Notes: a model not told the origin generated them from the letters alone. Shown: positions 7,726 to 18,270, counted from the first letter of the stretch. The stretch is DNA of 44,093 nt from JANNWF01 sp041675805 (GCA_041675805.1 JBAYTD010000007.1:1-44093), one strand, 5' to 3'. Translations and numbers: made by a program.

Positions 7726-8471
7726 ATCTCAACGTATTGATCGCGCCGGACTTCGCCCCCGAGCACTTCGCCGGCTGGCACATGCTGAACACCCTGATGC
7801 AGCGCAAGACCGGTTTGTCGCTGCGCCTGCTGACGCCGGCCTCGGCCAGCGAACAGGCGCAACTGATCGCCGAGGACAAGGCCGACATCATCTACGCCAA
7901 CCCCTTCGACGCTGCCTCGATGATCCGCGACGCCGGTTACGTGGCGCTGGCACGACCGATCGACAAGGCCAACGAGATGGTCATCGCCACCCGCGCCGAG
8001 TCGCCGGTCGACAGCTTCCGCGACCTCAAGCCGGGCATCAAGGTGGCGCTGACCGACAACAAGGACGTGAAGCTGATCGGCCTGCGTCTGCTGGAGCCGG
8101 CCGATCTGACCGAGACCGACATCGATTGGCAGGTGGTGGAGTCCTACCAGGCCGCCGCGCGGCTGGCGATCAAGGGCGAGGTCGACGCCTGCTTCATGCT
8201 GGCCGAGGCGTTCAACTCGCTGTCGCGGCTGACCAAGGCCCAGCTCAAGCCCTTGATCGAGAGCAAACTGGCCGACATCAGCCATGTGATACTGGTGCAT
8301 CCGCGCATCGAAGGCGAAGCCGCCAAGCTGCGCGACTCCCTGGTCGGCCTGACCGGATCGGCGGACGGACAACCGGTACTCGACGCGCTTGGTATCCATC
8401 AGGGCTTCGAGGCGATGGCGGTCGAGGATGCCGAATTCATGATCGACCTGATGGACACCCTGCTGGAATGA
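7722..8471 (+). CDS. PhnD-like periplasmic-binding-fold protein lacking a signal peptide
   Basis: A 249-residue protein with the type II substrate-binding fold of the phosphate/phosphonate binding (PhnD-like) family: VLIAPDFAPE at the start, DIIYANPFDAASMIRDAGYVA in lobe one, a hinge region with KPGIKVALTDNKDVKLIG, then VESYQAAARLAIKGEVDACF. The N-terminus MNLNVLIAPDF runs straight into the first strand with no signal peptide or lipobox, so the protein should be cytoplasmic. No ABC permease or ATPase is adjacent. The ATG overlaps the PAS gene stop. A role as an intracellular ligand-sensing module is inference. Confidence 0.82.
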   Translation: MNLNVLIAPDFAPEHFAGWHMLNTLMQRKTGLSLRLLTPASASEQAQLIAEDKADIIYANPFDAASMIRDAGYVALARPIDKANEMVIATRAESPVDSFRDLKPGIKVALTDNKDVKLIGLRLLEPADLTETDIDWQVVESYQAAARLAIKGEVDACFMLAEAFNSLSRLTKAQLKPLIESKLADISHVILVHPRIEGEAAKLRDSLVGLTGSADGQPVLDALGIHQGFEAMAVEDAEFMIDLMDTLLE

Positions 8472-8477
8472 TGGCCG

Positions 8478-9050
8478 ATGGAAGACGTGGCGCGCAGAAC
8501 GCGGTTTCGACAAGCCGGTCGCCGGGTTCTGCGCAACCACGGCGATCTGGATGCGCATGAAGCGCGCGTGCTGATCGCCTGCGAACTGGACGGCGCGGAG
8601 CCGGTCCAGGGCGCCTTGGCCGACATGGCCCATGCCGGCGCTCCCGACGAGCGCCGGTTTTCCTCCCTGCTGCAGCGGCCCGAGGTCGGTGCCCGGCTGT
8701 CGGCGGGCATCATCGAAGCGTTCGAGGAAGAAGTGCGGATGGGTCTGCCATTGCCACGGGTGAGTCGCCTCGCCACGCGTTACAGCATCCTCGCCATGCC
8801 CTCGCTGGACGTGCCGACGCGCGCCATCCGTTGCGGCGTGAACGACTCCCGCCGCGCCGCCACGGCCGTCATTCCTTCCTTGCTGGCCGGCGACGCCGCC
8901 GCCGAGGCGGCCTTTCTCGACCATTGCGAGGGCGCGCTCGACACGCTCGCCTTCATGCTGGCGCGCAGCGCGCTGATCAAGGCGCGGCGCGAACTCTCGC
9001 CGCGCTGGCGCACGGTGTCCGACGCGCTGCAACAAGGTGCCGGCGCATGA
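8478..9050 (+). CDS. Unrecognised alpha-helical protein of the roadblock/GTPase cassette
   Basis: I do not recognise this 190-residue protein. It appears soluble and largely helical, with an Arg-rich N-terminus (ARRTRFRQAGRRVLRNH), a central segment RLSAGIIEAFEEEVRMGLPL, and a C-terminal helical region GALDTLAFMLARSALIKARR. No signal peptide, transmembrane helix or enzymatic motif is visible. It begins six bases after the PhnD-like gene and its TGA overlaps the next ATG (9047-9050), so it belongs to the same transcript. Coding character matches its neighbours, and the coupling on both sides supports a real gene. Confidence 0.75.
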   Translation: MEDVARRTRFRQAGRRVLRNHGDLDAHEARVLIACELDGAEPVQGALADMAHAGAPDERRFSSLLQRPEVGARLSAGIIEAFEEEVRMGLPLPRVSRLATRYSILAMPSLDVPTRAIRCGVNDSRRAATAVIPSLLAGDAAAEAAFLDHCEGALDTLAFMLARSALIKARRELSPRWRTVSDALQQGAGA

Positions 9051-10336
9051 GCGGCCTGTTGCTGGTCGGCCTCTCCGATCCGGAAGCCGGCGCGGTGGAA
9101 ATCCTGCTCGGCCGACGCTGGCCCGGCGCGGGCGCGCTGCGCATCCCGCGCGGGCCGCAGTTGGCCCTGCCCGAACAAAGCGCCGAAGCGCGGCGCTGCG
9201 ATGCCTGCATGATCGACCTCGCCAGCGTCGGCCTGCGCCAGCGAAGCGCCGACGCCGAATCCCGGCTGCTGGCCTTTCTCGACGGCCGGCCGGCGATCAT
9301 CCTGTCGCGCGAACTGGAAGGCAGTTGGCTGGACCACCCGCTGGCCGCCGCCGAAGGACAGCCGATCATCGTCCTGAAAACGCCCTACGGCAGCACCCAG
9401 TTGCTGGCCGGCATGGCGCAGATACTGGCGTCGATGCAGCCGCCGGCCGCCACCGCGCCGGCCAGCGCCGTTCGCCCTGCCGCAGCGGCCAACGGCGATG
9501 CCGGCCCGATCCCGGCCTGGCGGCGCGCGCTGGAACTGGCCGAACGCCTCAACCAGCCGCTGGCCAACGGCGGCGGCGCGACGCCGCCGGTGGCCGCCAA
9601 TGGTGCCGGACAGCCGGCAACGGCGCACGTGCCGACGTCGCGCACACGGCCGTCGGCGCGCGGCATCGGTCTGCGCCAGGGTGCCCTGCCGGCGTTGTTG
9701 AAGGTGTTTCCGGAACTGCGCGCACAGCCGATGATCCAGTTCGGCGAACGCATCCTGGCCGGCGGCGAGGCGGTGCTGTTGCAGTTCAACAAGGACGTTG
9801 CCTTCGTCGCCTGCGTGCGCTGTGGCTGGCTGGCCTCGGGGATCCGCATTCCGATGCTGCTGCGCATGCTCAACGACTGGCCGCGCCTCGACCTGGTCAG
9901 CATCCAGCCGCTGACCGCGGCCGAGGCGGAAGTAGTGGTGGGCGAGCGCTTCGGCCACCTGCAACACCGGATGCGCCATCCGCTGGACACCCTGTGCTGG
10001 GACTTCGCCGCCGCCCGCCTGAACGGCCTGACGCTGCGTCCGCAGGGCCCGCTGCGGCTGCGGCTGAAACGCCTGCCCAACTTCACCCGGTTGGGCGCGG
10101 TCGGCCCGCTGGACCTGCAACTGGCGGCGCTGGCCGCGCGGATACCGCAGTCGCTGGCCGAACTGACCCGGCGCTTCCCCGGCCGCGAGCAGGAGGTATA
10201 CCGCTTTGCCGTGTTGTCGCTGCTGTCCGGCGTCGCCGAAGTGATGCCCGAGACCGGTTCCACCGCCCTGCCGGCGGCAGCGGCGGATGCGCGCCGACGC
10301 GGCTTCTTCAAATCCCTGCTCGACCGGCTTTTCTGA
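9047..10336 (+). CDS. Protein with possible receiver-like N-terminal domain, function unknown
   Basis: A 429-residue cytoplasmic protein with no family I can name firmly. Residues about 1-130 alternate strand and helix in the manner of a response-regulator receiver: GLLLVGLSD, then CDACMIDLASVG with an aspartate at the expected site, RPAIILSREL, then IIVLKTPYGSTQLLAGMAQIL with a lysine where receivers have the conserved KP. A flexible Ala/Pro/Gly linker spans about 131-210. A C-terminal domain of about 220 residues includes IQFGERILAGGEAVLLQFNK and a predicted helical end (PQSLAELTRRFPG) that may be winged-helix or PATAN-like. The receiver reading is inference. It is translationally coupled to the preceding gene. 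Confidence 0.75.
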   Translation: MSGLLLVGLSDPEAGAVEILLGRRWPGAGALRIPRGPQLALPEQSAEARRCDACMIDLASVGLRQRSADAESRLLAFLDGRPAIILSRELEGSWLDHPLAAAEGQPIIVLKTPYGSTQLLAGMAQILASMQPPAATAPASAVRPAAAANGDAGPIPAWRRALELAERLNQPLANGGGATPPVAANGAGQPATAHVPTSRTRPSARGIGLRQGALPALLKVFPELRAQPMIQFGERILAGGEAVLLQFNKDVAFVACVRCGWLASGIRIPMLLRMLNDWPRLDLVSIQPLTAAEAEVVVGERFGHLQHRMRHPLDTLCWDFAAARLNGLTLRPQGPLRLRLKRLPNFTRLGAVGPLDLQLAALAARIPQSLAELTRRFPGREQEVYRFAVLSLLSGVAEVMPETGSTALPAAAADARRRGFFKSLLDRLF

Positions 10337-10351
10337 GGATCATCGCACTCC

Positions 10352-10894
10352 ATGGCAGTCTACAAACTCGTTTTCGCCGGCCCGGTCGGCGCCGGCAAGA
10401 CCACGGCGGTGCAGGCGCTGTCCGACATCGAAGTGGTCAGCACCGAAAGCGTGGCCTCCGACGAAACCCGCCGCCTGAAACGCACCACCACGGTGGCTCT
10501 GGACTACGGCGTGATGAAGCTGGACAACGGCGACCAGGTGCACCTGTACGGCACGCCGGGGCAGAAGCGTTTCGACTTCATGTGGGAGATCGTCGCCGAG
10601 AACGCGCTCGGCCTGGTGCTGCTGCTGAAGGCCGACGCCGCCGATCCGCTGGCCGACCTGCGCACCTATGTCGGCGAGTTCCGCGAGTTCATCAACCAGA
10701 CCGGCCTGGTGGTCGGCGTCACCCATTCCGAGGCCTCCGGCTGGATCCGCCAGGAAGTGGCGCGCGAACTGAGCAGCCTCGGCCTGCCGCCCTACGTGAT
10801 GGACGCCGATTCGCGCAACCGCGCCCACATGGCGATGCTGGTGAAGGCACTGATCCACGGCATCGACCCCTTCCAGGATGCGCCATCCGGCTGA
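10352..10894 (+). CDS. Small Ras-like GTPase (Arf/MglA/CvnD type)
   Basis: A 180-residue cytoplasmic P-loop GTPase. G1 is GPVGAGKT (residues 10-17), a probable switch I threonine region is TTTVALDYG (45-53), and G3 is YGTPGQKRF (66-74), where the usual DxxG aspartate is replaced by tyrosine. The G4 position reads THSE (124-127) instead of NKxD, suggesting altered guanine specificity or a variant family. The hydrophobic strand LGLVLLLKAD precedes. Prokaryotic GTPases of this kind are normally paired with roadblock proteins; one starts the same operon. The start has AGGA at 10336-10339, rather far upstream. Confidence 0.88.
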   Translation: MAVYKLVFAGPVGAGKTTAVQALSDIEVVSTESVASDETRRLKRTTTVALDYGVMKLDNGDQVHLYGTPGQKRFDFMWEIVAENALGLVLLLKADAADPLADLRTYVGEFREFINQTGLVVGVTHSEASGWIRQEVARELSSLGLPPYVMDADSRNRAHMAMLVKALIHGIDPFQDAPSG

Positions 10895-10907
10895 AGTGAC
10901 TGAACGC

Positions 10908-11525
10908 ATGTCGACCCCGCCCGCCGATCCCTACCTGATGCTGACGCCGGCCGGCGCGCTGCTGGCCTTCGCCGAGCGCACGCCTGACGCCGTCGCCGCC
11001 GAGCTGCAAACCCTGGCCCCACGCGGCGCGGCCTGGCGGCGCAGCGCCTGGCTGGCGGACGGCAGCGGACGCAAAATCGTGCTCGAAGAGGGCCTGCGAC
11101 GCGCCTGGCTGCACGAAATCGGCCGCGAGATCCAGGCCCCCAACGTGGCGCTGGACAACTATCTGCCGCACGCCATCGCCGGGCTGTCCGGCTCGCGGAT
11201 GGCGGCACTGGCCTCCGACGAAGGCTTCTGCCTGGCCCGCGTCGGCTATGCGCAGGACGAGGCCGACACGCTGTGCGCCGCCGCTGCCGATTTCTTCGAC
11301 TTCGTCGCCCGGCAAAAGCAGCGCGGCTTCAAGGGCACCGGCCGCGCGGTGTCCTTCCACGAAAGCATCGATCTGCTGATGCCTTCCACCACCTTCACCC
11401 TGTTCTGGGTCGATGGCGTCGGCTACTGGCTGATCCTCGGCGGCGAGCCGCTGCTCAACAACCGCGCCCTGGTGGAACTGATCTGGGGCATCCGCATGGC
11501 CGGCGAGAAGTTCTCGCCGGGCTGA
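10908..11525 (+). CDS. Unknown protein, possibly a divergent roadblock-like domain
   Basis: A 205-residue soluble protein closing the cassette, 13 bases after the GTPase. Residues about 1-90 have no recognisable motif. From about 95 the pattern GSRMAALASDEGFCLARVGY, a long helix, then TFTLFWVDGVGYWLILGGEP and a terminal helix LLNNRALVELIWGIRMAG resembles the strand-helix-strand-helix layout of roadblock/LC7 domains, but the match is weak and structural only. An upstream in-frame ATG at 10878 would overlap the GTPase; 10908 is preferred. The gene ends in a perfect palindrome and lies five bases from the convergent lptD end. Confidence 0.72.
   Translation: MSTPPADPYLMLTPAGALLAFAERTPDAVAAELQTLAPRGAAWRRSAWLADGSGRKIVLEEGLRRAWLHEIGREIQAPNVALDNYLPHAIAGLSGSRMAALASDEGFCLARVGYAQDEADTLCAAAADFFDFVARQKQRGFKGTGRAVSFHESIDLLMPSTTFTLFWVDGVGYWLILGGEPLLNNRALVELIWGIRMAGEKFSPG
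11500..11520. other. Perfect 10-bp inverted repeat at the cassette/lptD junction
   Basis: CCGGCGAGAA (11500-11509) and TTCTCGCCGG (11511-11520) are exact reverse complements around a single base. The element overlaps the last codons of the gene ending at 11525 and lies just beyond the stop of the convergent lptD gene at 11531. There is no T-run, so a hairpin that protects both converging mRNA ends is as likely as a terminator. Confidence 0.45.
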
Positions 11526-11530
11526 GCGGA

Positions 11531-13771
11531 TCAGTCGCGTGCGTAGCCGACGATGGCGCGTTGCAGCAACTCGCCGGTATCGCGGCCGAAGCTGCCCAGG
11601 CCCTTCAATTCCAGCTCGACGTAGAGCGCATTGTTCTTCTCGCCCTCGCGGTTGCGCACGTAGTGGCGGCCGAGTGTGCGCACGGCGATGCAGCAGCCTT
11701 CCCACTCCACGCCGAGCATGCCTTCCAGCGTGCTGGCGTCGTACAGCGAATAGTTCCAGCGGCCGACCAGCCGCCAGGCCGGGTTGAACGGCACGATGAA
11801 GGAGGCGTCGGTCTGTTCCAGCGCGCCGCGCCGATAACGATAACCGAGGTTGACCAGGGCACCGGCCGTGCCCTGCCAGTAGGCACGCACGCCGGTCACC
11901 GTGGTGGCGTCGATCTGCGGATCCCACTGCTGGGTGAGGCCGACGCCGAAGCGCTCGGACAGCGCCAGTTCCAGCTCGCCGACATAGGCCGATCCGCTGC
12001 GCTCGCCGGGCGCACGACCGGGCAGTTGCACGCGCTGGTCGTCGAAATAGCGGATCTGGCCGAGACTGGCCGACAGCCGCTCGCGGCCGCTGTCGCTTTC
12101 GAACAGCCGCGTGGTGATCGCCAGGGTGGCCTGGTTGGCGTCCATCTGCCGGTCGGCGCCGGTGAAGCGGTTGCTGCGGAACAACTGGCCGAAGCTGAAG
12201 GTGAACTCCTGGGTGTCGAACAGCGGCAGGTCGTCCTGGTTTCGATAGGGCACGCGCAGGTAGTACAGGCGCGGCTCCAGGGTTTGCAGCATCGACCGGC
12301 CGAACAGCCGGGTGGCGCGCTCGAAGATCAGGCCAGCGTCGAGGCTGGCGATCGGCGTGCCGCGCTCGGGGCTGCGGTCGGAGAAACCACGTTCGATGAA
12401 GCCGCGTTCCAGCGAATAGCCGGTCTGCCGCCAGGCCAGTTGCGGGCGCAGGTAGCCCCAGGCGCGCTCCAGAGGCAGCGCCAGCCAGGGCGTCAGATCG
12501 TAGCGGCTGCCGGCCGGGCGGTCGTCGTGGTCGAACAGCACCGCCTCGGAGGCAAGGCCGATGCGCAGCCAGTCGGCCAGCGGGCGGTCGTAGCGGAACA
12601 CCGCGCGCGGCAGGCGGCGGAACGGCGCGGCGCTGTCGGCGATGGCCGGGTCGGTGATGTCCCAGTCGTGCGCGAAGACGCTGGCGGTCCAGTAGTCGCC
12701 ACGGCCGCGCAGGCCGATGCGGCTTTCGACCAGGCTGGTGCTGGCGCTGAGCAGGGAGTCGCCGAAATCCTCGAAATAACGGTCGTCGGAGACGTTCTGG
12801 ATGTCGGCCAGCAGCCGCCAGTCCGGGCCGAGCACGCCCTGGTGACGCCAGCGGAAGTAGCCGCGGTCGCGGTCGGCGAGATCGTCGTCGGGCAGCCAGT
12901 CGCCTTCGAACTGGCCGCGATGGCTTTCGCCCAGGTAGCGGAACTCCGCGCCCAGCATCACGCCGCGACGGCTCAGCACGCGGGCGTTGAGGGTGGCATC
13001 GTAGTGCGGCGCGAGGTTGAGGTAATACGGCACGCGCAGGTCAATGCCGCTCTTGTCGTCGTAGCCGAGGCTGGGATACAGGAAGCCGCTGCGACGGCGC
13101 TCGTCGATGGGGAAGCTGGCGTAGGGCAGCCACAGCACCGGCACCCTGCCCAGCCGCAGGGTGGCGTTGCGCATGCTGCCCATGCCCGACTCGCGGTCCA
13201 GGTGCATGGTCTGCGCGCGCAGCGACCAACTGCGCCGGCCGGGATCGCAGGTGCTGTAATCCACCGCCTGCAGATCGCCACGCGGCCCGACGAACTCGGC
13301 GCTGTCGGCCTCGCCGTTGCCGCGCAGGGCGATCAACTGGTAGCGCAGCGACTCCATGCGACTGCGGTCGGCGGCAAGATCGCCGGCGATGCTGGCGGCG
13401 GATACGGCGACCGATCGGTCCTGGTAGCGCACGTCGCCTTCGGCACGGTAGGTGGCGGCGGAGTGGGTGTAGTCGAGACGGTCGGCGCGCAGGTGCTGGT
13501 CGGCGCGGCGCAGGTGGACATCGCCGGACAGCCGGTACACATCCTCGCCGCTGACATCGAAATGATCGGCTTCCAGGTCGGTCGGCGCGGCGGCGCGCGG
13601 CCGCGCAGCCTGCGCTGCCGGGTCGAGCCAGTCGAACAGCGGCCCGCCACGACACAGCGCCCAGGCGTCGGACTGCGCCGGCAACGGCTCGGCGGCAGCC
13701 ATCGACGCCAGCAGCAGCGCGGCCAGGCCAGCCATCGAAGCGGAACGGGCGGAACGGATTGCGCGACTCAT
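11531..13771 (-). CDS. lptD: LPS-assembly outer-membrane protein LptD
   Basis: A 746-residue outer-membrane beta-barrel that, with LptE, inserts LPS into the outer leaflet. A signal peptide covers about residues 1-27 (ending SMAAAEP). The OstA-like N-domain includes LEADHFDVSGEDVYRLSGDV, followed by LRLGRVPVLWLPYASFPID and the large barrel. The four cysteines that form the structural disulfides in known LptD are present: Cys40, Cys175 and the adjacent Cys693-Cys694 (EGCCIAV). The ATG at 13771 is chosen over upstream in-frame codons because it starts the signal peptide and has GGGA before it. Here lptD lacks the frequent neighbours surA, pdxA and rsmA, at least on the sequenced side. Confidence 0.95.
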   Translation of the reverse strand: MSRAIRSARSASMAGLAALLLASMAAAEPLPAQSDAWALCRGGPLFDWLDPAAQAARPRAAAPTDLEADHFDVSGEDVYRLSGDVHLRRADQHLRADRLDYTHSAATYRAEGDVRYQDRSVAVSAASIAGDLAADRSRMESLRYQLIALRGNGEADSAEFVGPRGDLQAVDYSTCDPGRRSWSLRAQTMHLDRESGMGSMRNATLRLGRVPVLWLPYASFPIDERRRSGFLYPSLGYDDKSGIDLRVPYYLNLAPHYDATLNARVLSRRGVMLGAEFRYLGESHRGQFEGDWLPDDDLADRDRGYFRWRHQGVLGPDWRLLADIQNVSDDRYFEDFGDSLLSASTSLVESRIGLRGRGDYWTASVFAHDWDITDPAIADSAAPFRRLPRAVFRYDRPLADWLRIGLASEAVLFDHDDRPAGSRYDLTPWLALPLERAWGYLRPQLAWRQTGYSLERGFIERGFSDRSPERGTPIASLDAGLIFERATRLFGRSMLQTLEPRLYYLRVPYRNQDDLPLFDTQEFTFSFGQLFRSNRFTGADRQMDANQATLAITTRLFESDSGRERLSASLGQIRYFDDQRVQLPGRAPGERSGSAYVGELELALSERFGVGLTQQWDPQIDATTVTGVRAYWQGTAGALVNLGYRYRRGALEQTDASFIVPFNPAWRLVGRWNYSLYDASTLEGMLGVEWEGCCIAVRTLGRHYVRNREGEKNNALYVELELKGLGSFGRDTGELLQRAIVGYARD

Positions 13772-13920
13772 CGGGTTCCCAGGGCGGCGCCGGCGGCGCG
13801 CACAAGCCGGCAAGCCTGCCGCAAAGCCTGCGCAACGGCAATCCGTGCATGGGGAAGGCGCGCCGGCGACCCGGTTCCGGGACTTTCCGACCGGACATGA
13901 CTGCCTGCATCGATGCGGGG

Positions 13921-13949
13921 TTTTCCCGCCGCGACGCAATCAGTACAAT
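13921..13949 (+). promoter_or_regulatory. Candidate sigma-70 promoter of the suf operon
   Basis: TACAAT at 13944-13949 is a good -10 hexamer 30 bases before the Rrf2 regulator ATG, and TTTTCC at 13921-13926 sits 17 bases upstream as a weak -35. The region lies between the divergent lptD and suf regulator genes and is more AT-rich than its surroundings. Any operator for the regulator probably overlaps it, but I cannot define one. Confidence 0.4.
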
Positions 13950-13979
13950 ATCGGTCCCATTTAAGAATCGCTCGCATCC

Positions 13980-14429
13980 ATGCTGAGGGTTGGAAAGCTC
14001 ACCGATTACGCCACCGCGGTCATGGCACTGTTGGCCGAGGAGCCGCGTTCCGTGCTCAGCGCGGCCGAACTCGCCGCCCGCGCCCGGCTGGAGCTGCCGA
14101 CCGTCGCCAAGCTGCTGAAGACGCTGGCCCAGGCCGGCCTCGTCGCCTCCACCCGTGGTGCCCACGGCGGCTACCGGCTGAGCCGCGCGCCACAGCGCAT
14201 CAGCGTGGCCGACATCGTCGCCGCGATGGAAGGCCCGATCGGCATGACCGAGTGCGCCGCCGGCGGCAGTTGCGACCACGAAACCCACTGCGGCGTGCGC
14301 GGCAACTGGCAGCGCATCAATGCCGCCATCGAGAAGGCCCTGCGCGAAGTCAGCCTGGCCGACATGCGCCGCGAACGCCCCGCCTGCACCCCCGCCTCCA
14401 TCCCGCTGTCCGTGGTGACGGCGGACTGA
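13980..14429 (+). CDS. Rrf2-family SUF operon regulator
   Basis: A 149-residue transcription factor of the IscR/Rrf2 family. A winged HTH occupies about residues 1-85 (VGKLTDYATAVMALLAEE, LPTVAKLLKTLAQAGLVAS, GAHGGYRLSR). The three cysteines expected to hold an iron-sulfur cluster lie in TECAAGGSCDHETHCGVRG (about 91-105). It closely fits the gammaproteobacterial SUF-system regulator group found first in suf operons. It starts the operon 13 bases before sufB, and autoregulation by cluster status is likely by analogy with IscR, though not shown here. Confidence 0.92.
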   Translation: MLRVGKLTDYATAVMALLAEEPRSVLSAAELAARARLELPTVAKLLKTLAQAGLVASTRGAHGGYRLSRAPQRISVADIVAAMEGPIGMTECAAGGSCDHETHCGVRGNWQRINAAIEKALREVSLADMRRERPACTPASIPLSVVTAD

Positions 14430-14442
14430 AACGAGCCCCGAC

Positions 14443-15878
<1,436 letters not shown>

Positions 15879-15882
<4 letters not shown>

Positions 15883-16130
15883 GCGCCACCGATGCCATCG
15901 CCAGCGTCGGCGTCGCCTTGCTGCTGCTGGCCTTCGCGCTGAACCAGCGCGGCCTGCTCGGTGAGCGCTCGCCGCTCTATCTGGCACTGAACCTGGTCGG
16001 CGGCATCGCCGCCGCCATCGCCGCCTGGATGGCCGACCTGCTGCCCTTCGTCGTGCTCAACGCGGTCTGGGCCGCAGTCGCCGCCTGGGGACTGGCCAGC
16101 CTGGCGCGACGGCGCGCGACGGCGGGCTGA
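15879..16130 (+). CDS. Small membrane protein, CBU_0592-like
   Basis: An 83-residue protein with two or three hydrophobic segments: SVGVALLLLAFALNQRGLL, then PLYLALNLVGGIAAAIAAW, then LPFVVLNAVWAAVAAWGLAS. This arrangement, with a conserved middle YLxLNxxG and a final FVVLNxVWA, resembles the CBU_0592-like domain of small proteobacterial membrane proteins of unknown function. It overlaps the sufB stop and lies 62 bases before sufC, inside an operon otherwise devoted to iron-sulfur assembly. No role in that pathway is known to me. Confidence 0.8.
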
Positions 16131-16192
16131 GTCGAACGAACATCGCGTCGACGCCGAACCGGCGTCGGCGTCCGCATCACGGAAGGAAAGTC

Positions 16193-16950
<758 letters not shown>

Positions 16951-16954
<4 letters not shown>

Positions 16955-18270
16955 CGCCATTCCTCGACTCGCTGCGACAGGGTTTCGATGCCCTGCCCGC
17001 CGCCCTGCTCGACGCCGGCCAACTCGGCGCGGCGCGCCGCAGCGCCTTCGCCAGCCTGCTCCACGATGGCCTGCCGCCGCCGCGCAGCGAGCGCTGGAAA
17101 TACACCTCGCTGAAGGCTTTCGAGCGCCGCCGCTTCGCCCTGCCCGACCCGCTCGGCGCCGCCAACCCGACCTGCGACCATCCGGCGCTGGCGGCCATTC
17201 CTGCACCGCGCCTGGTCTTCGTCAACGGTCGCTATGACCCGGCGCTGTCGCAGACTGCGGCGCTGTCCGAAGGCGTCTCGCTGCGTCCGCTGTCGCAGGC
17301 GCTGCGCGAGGACAACGCCGGCGCGCTGGACTTCCTCGCCCAGCGCATCGACGCCGCCGACGAGCCGTTCGCCCGCCTCAACGCCGCGCTGGCGCTGGAG
17401 GGCGCGGTGCTGCGTGCGCGTGACGGCGTGCAGGCGCAGGCACCGATCCACCTGGTCCACGTCGGCGTCAACAGCGCCGACGAGGGCACCGACCTCGCCT
17501 GGCACCTGCGTCTGTCGATCGAACTCGGCCGTGGTGCCCAGCTCTGCGTGGTCGAACACCATCTCGCCTGCAGCCGGCATGCCCACCTCGCCAACCTGTT
17601 CGCCCAGGTTCGCCTCGCCGAGGGCGCGGTGCTGCACCACGTCCGCGTGCAGGACGATTCGCAGGCGGCGACGGTGTTCAATCGCTGCGATGCGACGCTG
17701 GCCGGGAAGGCACGTTACCAGCGCCTCGACCTCGAACTGGGTGCCAGCCTGTCGCGCAACGAGCTCAACATCGCCCTGCGCGGCGCGCAGGCCAAGGCCA
17801 CCGCCAACGGCGTGCTGCTGGCCGACGGTACGCGCCACCTCGACACCCGGCTGAACGTCGATCACGCCGCCCGCGACAGCACCTGCGAACTGCTCTGGCG
17901 CGGCCTCGGCGCGGCGCGCGGGCGGGCCGCTTTCCACGGCGGCATCCTGATCCGCGAGGGTGCCGACGGCACCGAGGCCAACCTGTCCAACAAGAACCTG
18001 CTGCTGTCCGAGGAGGCCGAGATCGACACCCAGCCGGTGCTGGTGATCCACGCCGACGAGGTCAAGGCCGCGCATGGTGCCACCGTCGGCCAGCTCGATC
18101 CGGGCGCGCTGTTCTATCTGCGCACGCGCGGCCTGCCGCTGCGCGACGCACAGCGCCTGCTGACCGTCGCCTTCTGCCGCGAACCCTTGTCCGCCGTGGC
18201 CGACTCGGCGCTGGCCGCCCTGTTGGCGGCGCAGCTCGACGGCCGCCTGCACGCCTCGGGGGCGCTGTGA
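16951..18270 (+). CDS. sufD: Fe-S cluster assembly protein SufD
   Basis: A 439-residue SufB paralogue completing the SufBC2D complex. The N-terminal segment has RSERWKYTSLKAFERRRFAL, typical of SufD, and the C-terminal half has the right-handed beta-helix region with FHGGILIREGADGTEANLSN, KNLLLSEEAEIDTQPVLVIH and AHGATVGQLDPGALFYLRTR. It is coupled to sufC upstream and to sufS downstream, whose GTG overlaps its TGA. Confidence 0.96.

Noticed and set aside
11273..13900. Open frame of about 875 codons on the plus strand
   Set aside because: It is antisense to lptD, which has signal peptide, conserved cysteines and family motifs.
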